Positions 44,146-56,677 of a DNA stretch of 64,000 nt are shown in pieces. The DNA lies in the NCBI RefSeq assembly GCF_000002235.5, contig NW_022145606.1, positions 46,301,274 to 46,365,273 on the forward strand. Reading direction: 5' to 3'. The translations under genes and the position numbers were made by a program. Within the stretch, counting starts at the first letter, position 1. Each line of letters begins with the position of its first letter. The notes beneath the pieces are model-generated. The model was not told the origin of the DNA and made no database searches. It was given only the letters and a program-made list of their open reading frames with translations. The DNA is from Strongylocentrotus purpuratus (taxonomy: Eukaryota; Echinodermata; Echinoidea; Camarodonta; Strongylocentrotidae).

Positions 44146-45039
44146 CTGCTTTGATACCAGCACTCCTTTTTAATAAGGTAGGTACGGCATTAAAGCTATG
44201 TAACATATTTATTCCCTAAAATATGGGCCGACTTCGTACTGTTAAGACGATGATATTACGAATTTGGTATGTTGGTGTAGAAAACAAGAATATTTGTTTG
44301 TGTTAAAACATCAAATTACAAATAAATCGCTAGATGTTGCTTTATATTACAAATACATTTTGGTGAATCATGACATTTGTGTCAGTTTTTCAGTCTCTTC
44401 ATTGCCTTTGATTAGGCAACTAGATATTGGCGCTTTAAAAATACCTGGATTGGATTGGATTGGATTGGGGTGCCAGGTAAAGATGTCAGACCTTTTAATT
44501 AATATTTTCATTACGAGTTTGAAGTTACAAACCAGTTTGATATACATTTTAAAGTAGGATATTACACTCATAATGTATGGCGCAATGAAACGTAGAAGTG
44601 TGATTAAGTCAGAATATTGGGTTATTCTAACTAATCATATTTCCAAGTTATTTAAAACACCATTACGCTGACCGTGTTGTTCTTGATTTAACATACGATA
44701 TTTTTTATCGTGCCACACACAGAGAAGAAATGATCAGATAATGTGCTTGATCAGTCAGTATATGCTAACCCGAATGAATTGATGCCTTTTTACAGGATGC
44801 GCATTTTGAGTGGAAAATACTCTGTACGAGTCATGTAAATCTACACTGTACATGGGCCATATTTAGGCATATATCACATGTATTAGTAATATTAGTCCAG
44901 GGATCAATAATTGAAAAGACCCCCACCCCCTTAGACACAATCTCAAATTTAGTATTTCTGTTTGGAGCTTTAAGTATCAGAATGTGCCTGTTTGCCCTAA
45001 AGTCGGCGGTGAGTGTGACAACTAGGGCTATTACCATGG

Positions 45040-45078
<39 letters not shown>

Positions 45079-48000
45079 GCCATATCGATTGACTTTGGCG
45101 ATTCTGCTGTTCCACAACCCTGAGTTCCTAGCCTTCGCTATTAGCACCACTCCCGATTCTTTCACTCCTATCTCTTCCGACAATTTCTGCAGACTGTCCA
45201 TCCAAAGTATCCCCCTTCTTCAGTTAAAAACAGTTAAAAACTCATTGAAAACATGTCAATGTTTGTAGTTAAAGCTTCTCACTTGATTTCACCTGGAAGG
45301 TGTTACATGTGTCAGTCATGTTAAAAATTGCTTTCGCTGTGTGACAAAAGTTATAGTTATATGAACAAAATATCGGTATCTAATAAATATATTATCATCA
45401 ATACATGTACCACATATTTTTAATTTAACAACATAAAGACAATAGAAAGCATCTAAATCGAAAAATTTCTAGTTTGATTGCAATGTAATCTGAGCCATTT
45501 AAGGTCACGATAAGTTAGACAAGCAATGTTGTAAGTATAATGACAAATTTACAATTCGTGGACAAAAAATGCTCTAGTTTTTATTTCACAGGCAGTTTGA
45601 AGTTTTCTTTTGCATTTGAGTATACTACAAGCTAAGGCTTCACTCGAATCCTAATCCGAATATAAACATACTGCAACAGTGGCGGGTTCGGGTTGGGGGG
45701 GGGGGGGGTGGGGGCACAGGGGCACCTGTCAGAATTTCAAACTTTCGTCCTCTTTAACATGTTGTATACTAAGGCCTAGTGTCAATTATGACTAAGAAAT
45801 TAAGACGTAAGAGATTATTAATTATTTCAATGATAGTTCGTTGCAGAAGAATAGACATTTCAGTTTCAGATATTGTAAAAACTAAAAGCAATATATGGAG
45901 GTCTAAAGGTGAGGAAAAGAGACAAATACAACACATGCTCGTTATATCATGTATATTATGATACCTTGCATGTGACTAAACTGAGATCACCATGCAATAA
46001 TCACATAATGTGAAATTTGTCAATATTCAGTGACAACTATTCCGATCTTTACTTGACCTTTGACCTTTAATACAAATATATAACATTAAATTACAAAATA
46101 AACATCAGAAGTGAATCCTTCTTCATTTAGAAGCTGGGTACACGCCTATCATCCACCATCATGGAACATTGGGCTCAAAAGTTTATTCAAATTGCCGATC
46201 ATTGCCCGAATTTTGAAATTGTTCTCCAATGACATGAGATCACGAATAATCACCATGATCATCAACAACAACAACAACAAATCTTCAATGGAAAGACCTT
46301 TTTTTTTTAAATATAGGTTCTTTAAATGCAAAGTCCCCTATCCTACCTGGTATTTTAGGCGAACAGAGTCGAACAAAATGACGTTTCGTACGTTACTAGA
46401 GCCCAAAAGCCTCATCCTTGGCCAAGTATAGACTTAAGAAACTTAAGACATGTTAACGTAGGTAAAGTTCACATTCTCATCATTTACAAATATTTAAAAC
46501 ATTTGGTCAAAATTGTTTATGATATTTACTAAGGAGTATGGTTTCTGCAATATACTTAGATTGTATTTAACTCTCTATTCCAATGCGATTATATAGTGGC
46601 TATTGCTTGAATCAACAACATTTAGAGGTAACGAGTCAACAAAATTATATTATACTCACTGTTTGCCTAGATCCGGCTAAATGTGAAATGAATCGTGGAG
46701 TGAGGCGTCGAGTCCACTACTCAGAAAAAATGTAACTAATCCGATTGGCAACAAGTGACATGAGAGGTCTATTCTAGAACGTAATATAAAGGCGTTTACA
46801 ATGTCTCTTTCACAAGATGAGAAGAGAGCTTGTCTCTTGGTTATGAATCCGGTTTCACAGATGCCAAAACATGCAGTGTGTCGATGAAAATGCTCTAGAA
46901 TTCGATCTAATGCAGATTCCCTTTGCATAAATGTACTTTGTTCCGTCAGATGTTCATGAAGTGACGGATAACCCGCATGAATCGGACATTAGCTGCTTAC
47001 GTGGGTCTGTATTTCACCGTCTGGTGACGTGACACTATAGGCAGGTCCCTGATGCAAGTCATTTGGATCATGGGATCCTAAAACGAAACCAGTGGAAATC
47101 CGAAATACATATAACTAGAGCTAACAAACCAAACAAAAGAATACATATCTCTCGCTCAGTGAGTCGGTCCTGATAGGCATTATGACGCAAATAATCACGT
47201 GATAAGGTGGCCTGGGCAATCCACTCAACAAGTGGAAACCGTAGTCTGTTCCTATAGACAGAAACAAAAATAGTTTAAATGACGATGGGAGAGGGGGGAG
47301 AGGGACTTCAATATATATCATCTGCCATTGCACCTTTCAATCATTTAAATCTACTACACTTTAGCAAATCTCGTCAATTCCAAATCTTCTTTTGTAAAAT
47401 AATGTAAACATGTTATTTGGGGAGTGGGGTAAGAGAATGCCAAGCTTTGGTTAATTCCCTGCCGTTATTTGATTATGTTTTGAATTTTTACATTCGAGTT
47501 TCGTTATATTATAATTGTTAAACATGTGCTTATTCATTAACATCTAAATCTAAGGAAATTTATACTAAAATAAGAAACTGAAACTGAACGATAATTGCCC
47601 CATAATGTTTGAAATTCGAATAAAAAATAGGGAAATATATCGAAGCATAATGTAGGCTTAGCCTTACTTTGTCTCAGCTTTGTCATTTTTATTCCCAGGC
47701 CTGGTAGTTGTAAGTGTGGGTGCAGGGGAACGTATTGATGTGGTTTGTGTATGTAAAAGGAAAAAGGAAAAAGTGGATTTAGTGGATTTAAGAGAGTATG
47801 GTATTTTAATGCAGTGTAACAGTACTGTGAAGCTCCTCAGAGATTGATTATTGACGAAGGTTTCTGAATATTGTATAGAAAATTTAAAAATGTATTTGTT
47901 TTGAAGATTCACCATGGACGTGGATTTTCAGATTATTCAAATGAGGTATATAGGAAGATATTTAGTAGGCCTAGGAAAGTTACTCTTGCTATTAACAGAC

Positions 48001-48764
48001 TACGAGAAATTCAGTATAAACTGCTTCATATATACTAGAGAACTCTTATCGAGATTCGGCTTTGTTGAAGATATTACTTGTACTCATTTTATAAGCAAAA
48101 GATTGAAACATATTAACACTTGTTCTGGGAGCGTGTACATGTTCAGAGGTTATGGCAGAATGTAATAGCTAAGGTCTGTCAACTGGATGGATATTCATTT
48201 AGGATTGTCAGGTAATTCCCCACGAATAAAGATATGTAATACAATTATTTTTGCAATGAAATATTGGATATATAGATGCTGTGATTTTCAACAAAAAAAA
48301 ACTGTTGGAATTCAGGGAAGAAGAAAAGAGTATTGCAGGGAGGGCAGGGAAATTAGCCTTACATTTATAGAATTGGGAACAAGTGGAATCTTTAATGTAA
48401 TTTTAACACTGGATTATTTAGTCTCGTTTTAATATTTGTTTAAATATTTGTTTTAATAGATTATTTCTATTATTCTGTCGATCCAATTTTGGTTATTTTG
48501 AGGAGGCTAGGAATAGTGTGTGGTATATGTGTGGAACTGTGGTCGGGTGGTGATTGTGTGTGTGTCGTGTGTCGCATAGTGGGGGGGGGGGGGGGGACGG
48601 GGGTAGCTGTATTGTGTGGATGAGGGTGGATGGTGGACCTGAATATCGGGTAAGTGTCCTAAACAGAAGCCAAAATATTGTTAAATTTCTCACTTCAGAT
48701 ATATCTGTTGAGTTTTTCGCGTATATTATTTCAGCGAGTGATGTTTGTATCAAAGTGAAACGAA
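44146..48764. other. Region between the inverted arms, no gene recognised
   Basis: It contains a GGATT tandem at 44,449-44,467, a CT run at 45,040-45,074, a G run at 45,696-45,710 and the duplicated spacer 46,985-47,790 (partner of 39,100-39,960). Open frames of 60-106 codons are scattered on both strands without domains. I see no transposase, integrase or structural gene. Confidence 0.4.
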
Positions 48765-49170
48765 TTAGTACCCAAATTTGGACATGCTTACACTTCAAAT
48801 AGTTTTCTATTGTAATTTTACTCTCAAGAATCTATTCGACAAACATGTTTTTGAGCTTCTAAGCACCTACGCTCCTCAGTTTAGAATCAGTGATCATACA
48901 ATATTTGTTAGTGTAAAACCTACCTGCGTGAACATCATTACAAATGATTTCAATCTAGGTACGTTTCCTTTCAGAGAATTCCTTTAAAATGTGTTTTTCT
49001 GTCTTCATTTACCCTTTTTAGAAGCCCAGGTGTATGAAGCCCAGGTGTATCTCATTCACCAACGATACTGTGACATGAGAGTGTGCCTAATAGGGATCGT
49101 AAATAGGTTTGTTATGGTTTCCAGGCAAAAGCACTCTCCTCTCTCTCTCTCTTTCTCTTAAATAATCTAG
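48765..49170 (-). repeat. Right arm of the long inverted repeat
   Basis: Reverse complement of 43,740-44,145, with a few indels; a short AAGCCCAGGTGTAT phrase is tandemly doubled here (49,021-49,050) but single in the left arm. It ends in a CT run where the left arm has GA. Confidence 0.8.
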
Positions 49171-50439
49171 GGTCCATGTCGTTTACATAACACAAACTTA
49201 GAAGAAGAAAAACAAAACACTTAACATCAGTTCCATAACACGTATGTGTTTCATCTAGAGCAAGGTTATTGTAGAATCGTCAAATGTCGGGTGATGATAT
49301 TCTCTTCATCTTAACACAGATGGTGATGAGCATCAAAATCCTCTTTCTCTACATTTTATCTTCATCTCTCCTCTCTCTTGTATCTCTTTGTTAGGATCCA
49401 TACAGTACCATGCGCTTAGAAACATGGCATCAAAGGGCAATCCAACCTTCGTAAAATGGTCAGAATCAGATTGGTGAAATTTGAAATAAAACGGATTAAT
49501 GTTTGACATATGAGATCACTAAAACTATTCGAATCTCAAATTGGCTATTTGGTCAGTGGATTGTGACGTATTCATGAAAAACTCTTCCGTTTGTTGTGGA
49601 CAAAAAATAATTAATTTCAGGTTTTTTTTCCTCCAAACTTGAGAGTCCCTTCTCTCTTGGGCACGACTCAAAATATATTTCACGGATAGCATAATCCTCT
49701 AGAAAGAAAGACCCACCCAAATCCTAAATTTTAAATGTACTATAATTATTATCATTATCATTTTAACTAATACAAGTATTTTTATAAATATTGGTATTAT
49801 TTTATTTTATTTATCATTATTGTTATTATCATCATAATCATCAGCATTGTCGTCATAACTAATACAAGTAATATTACTATTATTATTATTATTGTTATTA
49901 GTATCATTATTGTCATTATATTTTATCATGCATGATCATCGTCCTCGTTATTTATAGATAATAGTATTAGTATTATATACGTCCTATCATATGCAATCAT
50001 TGAGGTTATAACTCAGAGAGCTTTGTTGGTGAGAAGAGTCTTGAATCAATTCCAAGTCCGTGCCATGTTGCCCAAGAGGTCGACAGATAAGGATGATTTT
50101 GAATATGGACGATGCCTTCAAATCACACCCAACTTCCGATTAAACTAATAAACATGATGAATTTATATTGGTGAAGGGGAAATAACCGAGTCCCTCTGAA
50201 ATCTCTATGCTCTTACAAAGATAATAAAGAAAGTACATTAATCTACTCTGAGAGAATCGTGAACCTAGTGCGGAAGGGGAAAAGTTACTTTAATGCATAT
50301 TAGAATAACAGGATAAACTACATGTAGTAAAAAATTAGGTATATAATACACTGATTTCCTTTCCAATTCAAAATATAACTAGGAATTCTTAAAAAATGAA
50401 ATGGATCACGTACATACATTTAATGTATATGCGACAAAT
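49171..50439. repeat. Mixed spacer with unit fragments
   Basis: 49,370-49,740 matches 6,730-7,090 of the upstream block. 49,740-49,990 is an ATT/ATC simple-repeat region. 50,190-50,439 is spacer block copy 3 (matches 13,195-13,435). No gene is seen. Confidence 0.65.
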
Positions 50440-50446
50440 AATAGCT

Positions 50447-50821
50447 GGCGCAAATTACTAGGTGTGTCTTGGAGGGACAGAGTTTCGAATGAAGAGGTGT
50501 TGCATCGAGCTCAAGAAAGGCGGGTGCTGATTCAAACGATTAGAGAGAGAGACAGAAGGAATAGCTTGGACACATAATGCAGCATGATGAGGGCTTGATG
50601 CTCAGAGTCATACAAGGTCGTATTCATGGAAAGAAGAAGAGAGGAAGACCACGTAAAGGCTTTCTAGACGATGTAATCATACAATGTGGAGCGGGTATGA
50701 AACGATGAAACGGTTGGCTCAAGACCGAGGAACTTGGAGAGAAACTTGGAGAGACATTTGATATATAATTTTGAATGGGTCACTGAACCTGTCATAAACT
50801 GACAGATCACTATTGATGATG
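50447..50821 (+). mobile_element. 5'-truncated RTE-like LINE with target duplication
   Basis: Plus-strand frames encode the end of an endonuclease/reverse-transcriptase polyprotein: LLGVSWRDRVSNEEVLHRAQ, then GRIHGKKKRGRPRKGFLDDV and LAQDRGTWRETWRDI, with at least two frame changes between them. The 3' end is a short TGATGA tail. The 7-base target duplication AATAGCT lies at 50,440-50,446 and 50,822-50,828. The empty site AATAGCTTAAATA is present at 13,434. It is a dead fragment of about 375 bp. Confidence 0.8.
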
Positions 50822-51122
50822 AATAGCTTAAATAGTTTAGTAAAATACACCAACATTATAACATCATAAAGTACAAAGAGCAAATCAATATAACATTTAA
50901 TTTGAATTGAACCTGAAATTCAAAATAAAGGTTTGTTCTTTTCACACCATTAGGCTATAAACTAAAAATAACATTGCCCAATCCCCTCCCTTTTTTGTAT
51001 ACAGAGGGGTTCCTTGCTACCGGTATAGTGTAACGATGTAAAATATGATCTATAGTTCCAAACTAAATCATCGGTATCTATTTCACTGTCATATTTACTC
51101 TATCTACCTTGCAACGCACATA
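50822..51122. repeat. Spacer block copy 3, right part
   Basis: Continues the match to 13,436-13,750, up to the TA where the next MITE is inserted. No gene is seen. Confidence 0.75.
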
Positions 51123-51786
51123 CCGTGTGAGTAAAAAAAAAGTATACACCTAGAAATTTGCTAATATTTTTTAAAATCATCTATGAACACAAAATTATTA
51201 TACATCTTATGAAACAGTGTTTTATCCCAGATCATTTGGTATCATTTTTGTGTGGTATGTGTTCACGTTTGGATGAACAGGAGGCATTGTTTGCGAGAGT
51301 GCAAACATCGACTTGCGCCAAAGTGATGCCTACAGTATGTATTATGTTGGGATTAGCGGAGGAGAGAATGAATTGAATGTATCAAATGAAATGCATTGCA
51401 TATGCTTTTTGCAAAGGGCAAAGTCACACACACCTACACACACGCGCACAAATGTTCGTGATATTTGATATTCGATATTTGATATGTGTGGCATGATTAC
51501 TTTAGTTAGGGATGTTATTTAGATTTGCAAAGACCGAATTAATACCAAATCCCCATTGTTTTATTCAAACATCACATAAGCAACTTTGGCGCAAGTCGAT
51601 TTTTTTCACTCTCGCAAACAATGCCTCCTGTTCATCCAAGCGTGAACACATTCCACACAAAAAGGGTACCATATGATTCGGGATAAAACACTCTTTCATA
51701 AGATGTATAATAATTTACTTTCAATAAATGATTTTTGTTTTTAAATAGCAATTTTCTAAGTGTAAACTTTTTTTTGACTCACACTG
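51123..51786. mobile_element. Tc1/mariner-type MITE, 664 bp
   Basis: Inverted arms of about 205 bp (51,123-51,330 and 51,585-51,786) start CCGTGTGAGT-AAAAAAAA and, from the right, CAGTGTGAGTC-AAAAAAAA. They are flanked by TA at 51,121-51,122 and 51,787-51,788. The empty site CATAGTACAGG is seen at 13,755. The arms match closely, but the ends show scattered differences. The interior is AT- and CA-rich. A 72-codon frame in the left arm is incidental. Confidence 0.85.
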
Positions 51787-51788
51787 TA

Positions 51789-52107
51789 GTACAGGCATTT
51801 CTAAATATTTGTGTAACGATATAAATATATATACATAATATATGCCCAATAAAAAAAAAGCTAATCATTAAGTCGCGTGTATTAGGATTCGAATGTAAAT
51901 CATGAACAAATGAAATGGCAATCTTAAATCTTTTACCTTTTCTCAAAAGATCCCTCATCTTTTTCTCTCTCTTCTCTCTGTCGAGTTACCAAGCTTGTTC
52001 CTTTTAATTTCTCGTTTTCTGTCTTTATAATTGGAATGATTTGTTTATGTTTATTATAAATTTGAGATGTGATATATTATACAATTCTTATTCCTTTCTA
52101 ATCTTAA
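51789..52107. repeat. 3' flank unit of copy E, first part
   Basis: Matches 1-260 and 14,345-14,605, up to the TTAA used by the next MITE. No gene is seen. Confidence 0.75.
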
Positions 52108-52473
52108 AGGTAAAGACTAGTTATGGTCATGCGATTGCATTGTGAAAGAAAAGTTGTGGAAACGATCAGAAAAGGTTGATCATCTAGCATCTAGCATCTG
52201 CAAGGTTCTGGAATCATCAAAATGATAAGAAATTTGGCCCATTCTTCGTAAAGTTACAAGCACTATACTCAGAAAGATGTATATGGGACTACCCTATATC
52301 TCTCACAGTCCATGATAGAAACAAATTTACCAAATGTATGAATTAGTAGGCGGTTTCCCGGCAAATTTGTTATCATCATGTATTAGTCAAAACATATTCT
52401 TTCACATGATTGGTAATGAGAGCTTCCATTTCATTTTTTGAAATTCGGGCGTTTCCATTACTGGTCTTTACCT
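52108..52473. mobile_element. TTAA-flanked MITE, 366 bp
   Basis: The ends are AGGTAAAGACTAGT (left) and its near-complement ACTGGTCTTTACCT (right), flanked by TTAA at 52,104-52,107 and 52,474-52,477. The sister unit at 14,605-14,620 reads AATCTTAATTGTTG with a single TTAA. TTAA targets point to piggyBac or Kolobok; no transposase is present to decide. Confidence 0.85.
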
Positions 52474-52902
52474 TTAATTTGTATTCCTTCTCAATTTTTG
52501 TGAATATACTGTTTTTTTAAAAATAATGTTGAACTATAAAAATATGTAAATTTTGAATGTATCAGTCTTTGGACTGATTTACAAAGAATTTTCTTTCAAT
52601 AAACGTAGCCGAATGAATGACTAAATGACTAAATTGATTATAAATGCCTGATAAGCAAAGAGAGATAGAGGAAGCTACGGGAATCAGGGAATGTACAGAG
52701 TAAGGCCCTTAAGTTTAAAGTTTTTTATGCACAGATAAAATTATATTAAACAATTATGGAAAATTACAGAAAATTAAATGATGTCCTATATTATGAAAAT
52801 ATCCTTCGAACAAACAAAGGAAGAAACATACAAAGAATTATGACTTCACCATGATTACCAAGACATGTTTTAAGTAAACAAACTTGGATAAAAGGCACAT
52901 CT
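52474..52902. repeat. 3' flank unit of copy E, second part
   Basis: Continues the match to 260-640 of the first unit. No gene is seen. Confidence 0.75.
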
Positions 52903-53116
52903 CACTATGAACATAACTGACAAAGAAAGCGGACAAAATATACAGTTCCTCAGGTAAACAAAGGAACATCCCTTCACTGCTATTATGTAAAAATGTGAAG
53001 AAAAGGTGTCACATGCATATTCACCTTTTTACATAATAGCAGTGGAGGGATGTTCCTTTGTCTACCTGAGGAACTGTATATTTTGTCCGCTTTCTTTGTC
53101 TGTCATGTTCATAGTG
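52903..53116. mobile_element. CACTA-type foldback MITE, 214 bp
   Basis: Two arms of about 97 bp are nearly perfect complements around a loop of about 20 bases. The ends are CACTATGAAC and GTTCATAGTG, matching the CACTA...TAGTG ends of EnSpm/CACTA elements. TCT is duplicated at 52,900-52,902 and 53,117-53,119, the 3-bp target size of that superfamily. The sister units read CATATCTATAA here. High arm identity suggests a recent origin or conversion between arms. Confidence 0.85.
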
Positions 53117-53426
53117 TCTATAATATATTTTAAAACAAACTTTTTCAGATACATTGTAATATTTTGAGAACAATAATTTGCTTCCGTTGCCACTATATCA
53201 TGAACACTTAGATAATCTTTTCAGCTGTTCATCCCCCATAATACCGGGAATGCATGACTGTGTATTGTATCTGCAATGTATGCTTTCAGTCGATTAGAAG
53301 GTGTGCTACCCCATTCCCTCGTCTCTGATTTTGATTATTTACCTACATCTGTCTATACAATAAACGCCATTTGCAATAATGAGCGCAACGCCTTAATACT
53401 TCATAAGCGCAGGGAAGTAAACGTTA
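53117..53426. repeat. 3' flank unit of copy E, third part
   Basis: Matches 640-970 of the first unit, up to AAACGTTA, where the Harbinger element is inserted. No gene is seen. Confidence 0.75.
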
Positions 53427-56400
53427 TGCTAGGAGTCCACTGGGCCGGCGCCAGTTTGCGCCAATGCAATTTGCTGTGGGGCCTAGTGTCGCCAATAAGG
53501 TGCCTAGTGGCGTGTAGTGGCTCAAACTGCCTCTCAACTGGCTCGTGGTGGCCCGTAACGGCACCAAATTGGAATGTGGCGGCAAGAAAATTTCAAAATG
53601 TTTGAAATTTTCGTCGCGCCACTTGCTTCGAGCCATCAGCGCCAAGTGTCCGCCAAGTGGCACCAAATGGCGCGAACATATCGCCCTTTGGCGCAAACAA
53701 TCTGCCTATTGGAATCCACTGGAATGTAATAGCGCGCGCTAAGTTGCGCCAATGAGATTTCGCCCCAAGTGGCACCTTGTTTGCGCCACTACGAGCCAAA
53801 GTGCGCCAAATGTGCAGTGGCGCGAGCCAAACGGCACCCGATTGGTGACTACTTCGCGCCAAATGCCACCTGGTTGCCCGCCAGGAATTTACGAATAGTA
53901 CCCCAAAAAAGAACAAAGAGAACAAAAAGTGAAAGGCGTAAATATTCTAAAAAAAAGAATGAAACGCCGATAATACCAAACAACAACAACAACAACAAGG
54001 ACTTTCTCACACAACTTTCAAGATTCGACTCGACAACACCTCCACGCAGTTTTTCCTTCCCTATTTTATCCTGATTCTCCCGATTCCCCCTAATTTTTCT
54101 ATTCTTCCCTATTTTGCCCTATTTTTTCCCCAATTTTCTTACTCGAAAGGGGGGAATGTTGTTTGATGCCATTTTTCCCCCGCGAATTCTTTTCTTTTTT
54201 TTTACTCAAGGGGGGCGTGGTTGAGGGGGAAAACAATTTTTTTTTTTTTTTTTTTAGTGCTCTCTATCACCCCTGATTCATGGAGCTTAAATGTGTTCAT
54301 AAATGTGATTGGCCAGTTGGGTGACTGTTTTTTGTAAGTGTGTGATGTATGCATATTTTTATTATGTCATTAAAATACCATAAAAAATGTCATTTGTGAT
54401 TTATTGTTGTCTTTTTACAAAGGTGTTGTGAATAATATATTGTTCTGGGCCAATTGGTAGAAATACTTAAATGTTTAACAGTGAAATAATAAATACTGCC
54501 AAATATTAATGCATGTATTTTTTTTCTTAAATTACTATTACTTTTGCTTTTTAATGATTTACCAAACATCAAAAGTACTTAGCAGTTTAGGAAATAAATT
54601 ACATTTAGGAATATTTGGTAGATATTTTCTTATTTAACTGCTAAACATTAATACATTTTGGATTCTACAAATAACATTTCAGTACTACACCTTTATCATT
54701 TATAGGACATATTAACACAAAGAAATAATTGTCATGAGTGTCGGGCTTTATTACAATGTAATACATTTGAGGTTTTCATAACACAATTCAATATGACAAA
54801 TGTTTTCATACAACAATACAATATGACAAAGAGCATTTTGTTTACCAATGCATCACACCAGTCCATAGTGAAATACAATATCACAATCAATGTTTTTTTA
54901 AACAGTCTTTACTCCTGTGCAAAAGTACTACAACTCTTGTCTAGATCATCTTATCCTGCCATGCAACCGCTCCCGCACTGTTGAAGTAATACTTGAGCGT
55001 ATCCCTCTGGCGTTTGGCAATCTCAGTGTCCCTGTTTCCCCTGATGGGCCTGTTCAAATCCTCAGTGGTGGCGGCAGTTCTCCAAGCTCCAGGGATGAGG
55101 TTGTGCTGGGCATCCTCCTGGTCCAACATGCGAACGTCCAGTGCCTGATAGCGCTTCCTGATGAGGTTGTGCAGCATGACGGCAGCTTCAACAAGCAGGC
55201 GGACTGTGTCTGGTTCCTGTCTCATCTGGCCAAGGAAGCACTGGAACCGCAGAGCCAGAATACCAAATGCATTTTCAACCACACGCCTTGCCCTGGACAG
55301 CCTGTAGTTGACGATCTTCTGTTGTTGGTCCATGTTACGACGGCCATAGGGCTTCATCATGTACGTCCTCATGGCGAAGGCATCGTCTCCCACGAAGAAG
55401 TACGGCATAGGGTGCTCTTCATCATCATGGGGAAGAGGAGCTGGATCTGGGATGCCTAAAGTGCCAGCTTAAATGCACTCCTTCAGTTCACTGTTGTTGT
55501 AGATTTGGGCATCAGACTGATGGCCAACCCCACCCACATCGATCCACAGGAACTGGTACTTTGAATCTACCAGAGCCATCAGGACAACCGAGAAGAACTG
55601 CTTGTAGTTGAAGTAAAGGCTGCCTGATTTGTTGGGCTTCTGGAGACGGATGTGCTTTCCATCATAGGCTCCCAGACAGTGAGGAAGATTCCATCTGGCT
55701 TCAAAATCGCCTGCAACCTCAAGCCAGCCTTCATTGGTTGTGGGGAGGGAGATGACTTCTGCAGCATACTCATCCACTATCGCTCTGGCTACATCAGGGA
55801 CAAACTTCTGGATGGTTTCCTTGCCCACTCGGAAGTTGTAAGACAGCTCGGCATAGGTGGCCCCAGTGGCGAGATGGCGCAGGAAGACGGACAACTTGAG
55901 ACCAGGGGGAATTGCCTTCCTGAAGTGGGTGTCCGTCTTCTGCAAGTGGGGTGTAAGCCTGACCAACAGGTCATCAAACATCTCTGGGGACACCCTGGTG
56001 TAGTTCTTGAACTTCCTCCTGTCATTCTCCCTCAGCTCTTCCATCAAAGTGTGGTACTGTCCACGTTCGGCCCTCAACTGTGGGTGAAGCATGGGTCTAA
56101 ACCACCAGTTGTGCTTCCTTTTCTTCTTAGGAGGCTCTTCTTCTTCAGGATTGGCCAGCATTAGTTGATAGGCAGTGGCCACCTCAGCATCTCTCATCAT
56201 CTTCTGATGGAGCAGCATCATCACTCCAACATTATCAAAAGCCTCGGACATAATTTTAGTAGAGATGTTGTTCATACAGCAGCTGAGGAGGGTCTGAACC
56301 AGGTAGCCGATGGCCGGTATTTATATAGTCGCCAAGTAGCGCCAAGCGGCGGCAAGTTCAAACCAATTTGGCGACCTTTGGCACAAACTAATCACCAAGT

Positions 56401-56677
56401 GGCGCAAAGTAGCCGTCTATTGGCGCGAATGGCGCCAACAGGGTGAATTTTGGAATCAAATGGCCGTGTAATGGCGCGAACTGGCGCAAACTGGCGCAAC
56501 ATTTTGGAGCAAGCCGGGTGGCATTTGGCGTACGCCATATGGCACCCAGTTTATTCCACTTGGCGACACATGCCGAGCGGACATTAATTCGGCGCCACAG
56601 CGAGCCACTACGCGCCAAGCACATAATATTTGGCGCAAACTGGCACCAACTGGCGCCGGCCCAGTGGACTCCTAGCA
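53427..56677 (-). mobile_element. PIF/Harbinger transposon, near-complete, 3.25 kb
   Basis: The terminal inverted repeats start TGCTAGGAGTCCACTGGGCC. Long arms (about 450 bp left, 380 bp right) are crowded with TTGGCGC/GCGCCAA motifs. Between them is a HARBI1-like transposase on the minus strand. The flanks are TTA and TAA. The sister units read CGTTACATAG, so the insertion is specific to the copy E unit. The Myb/SANT-type second protein that many Harbinger elements carry was not found; 53,930-54,930 has no clear frame. The internally deleted relative is at 40,057-41,046. Confidence 0.9.
54941..56275 (-). pseudogene. HARBI1-like DDE transposase, one internal stop
   Basis: A frame of about 444 codons starting MNNISTKIMSEAF at 56,275. 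Residues 48-55 (PPKKKRKH) look like a nuclear localisation signal. Residues of about 90-165 (YTRVSPEMFDDLL ... LRHLATGATYAELSYNF) are the helix-turn-helix part. D205 in CLGAYDGKH is the first catalytic acid; later come VGDDAF (second D) and RRVVENAFG (E) of the DDE_Tnp_4 nuclease. A TAA at 55,469-55,471 interrupts it after KECI, where a glutamate codon would be one base away. Both parts are otherwise in the same frame and well conserved, so the element was probably active recently. Harbinger nuclease cuts at TWA targets. Confidence 0.9.

Noticed and set aside
43740-49170. Polinton or other large virus-like element bounded by the long inverted repeat
   Set aside because: The enclosed 4.6 kb is too short and shows no polymerase, integrase or capsid gene.
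51158-51376. 72-codon frame in the Tc1/mariner MITE
   Set aside because: It lies in an inverted arm, matches no transposase and is AT-rich.
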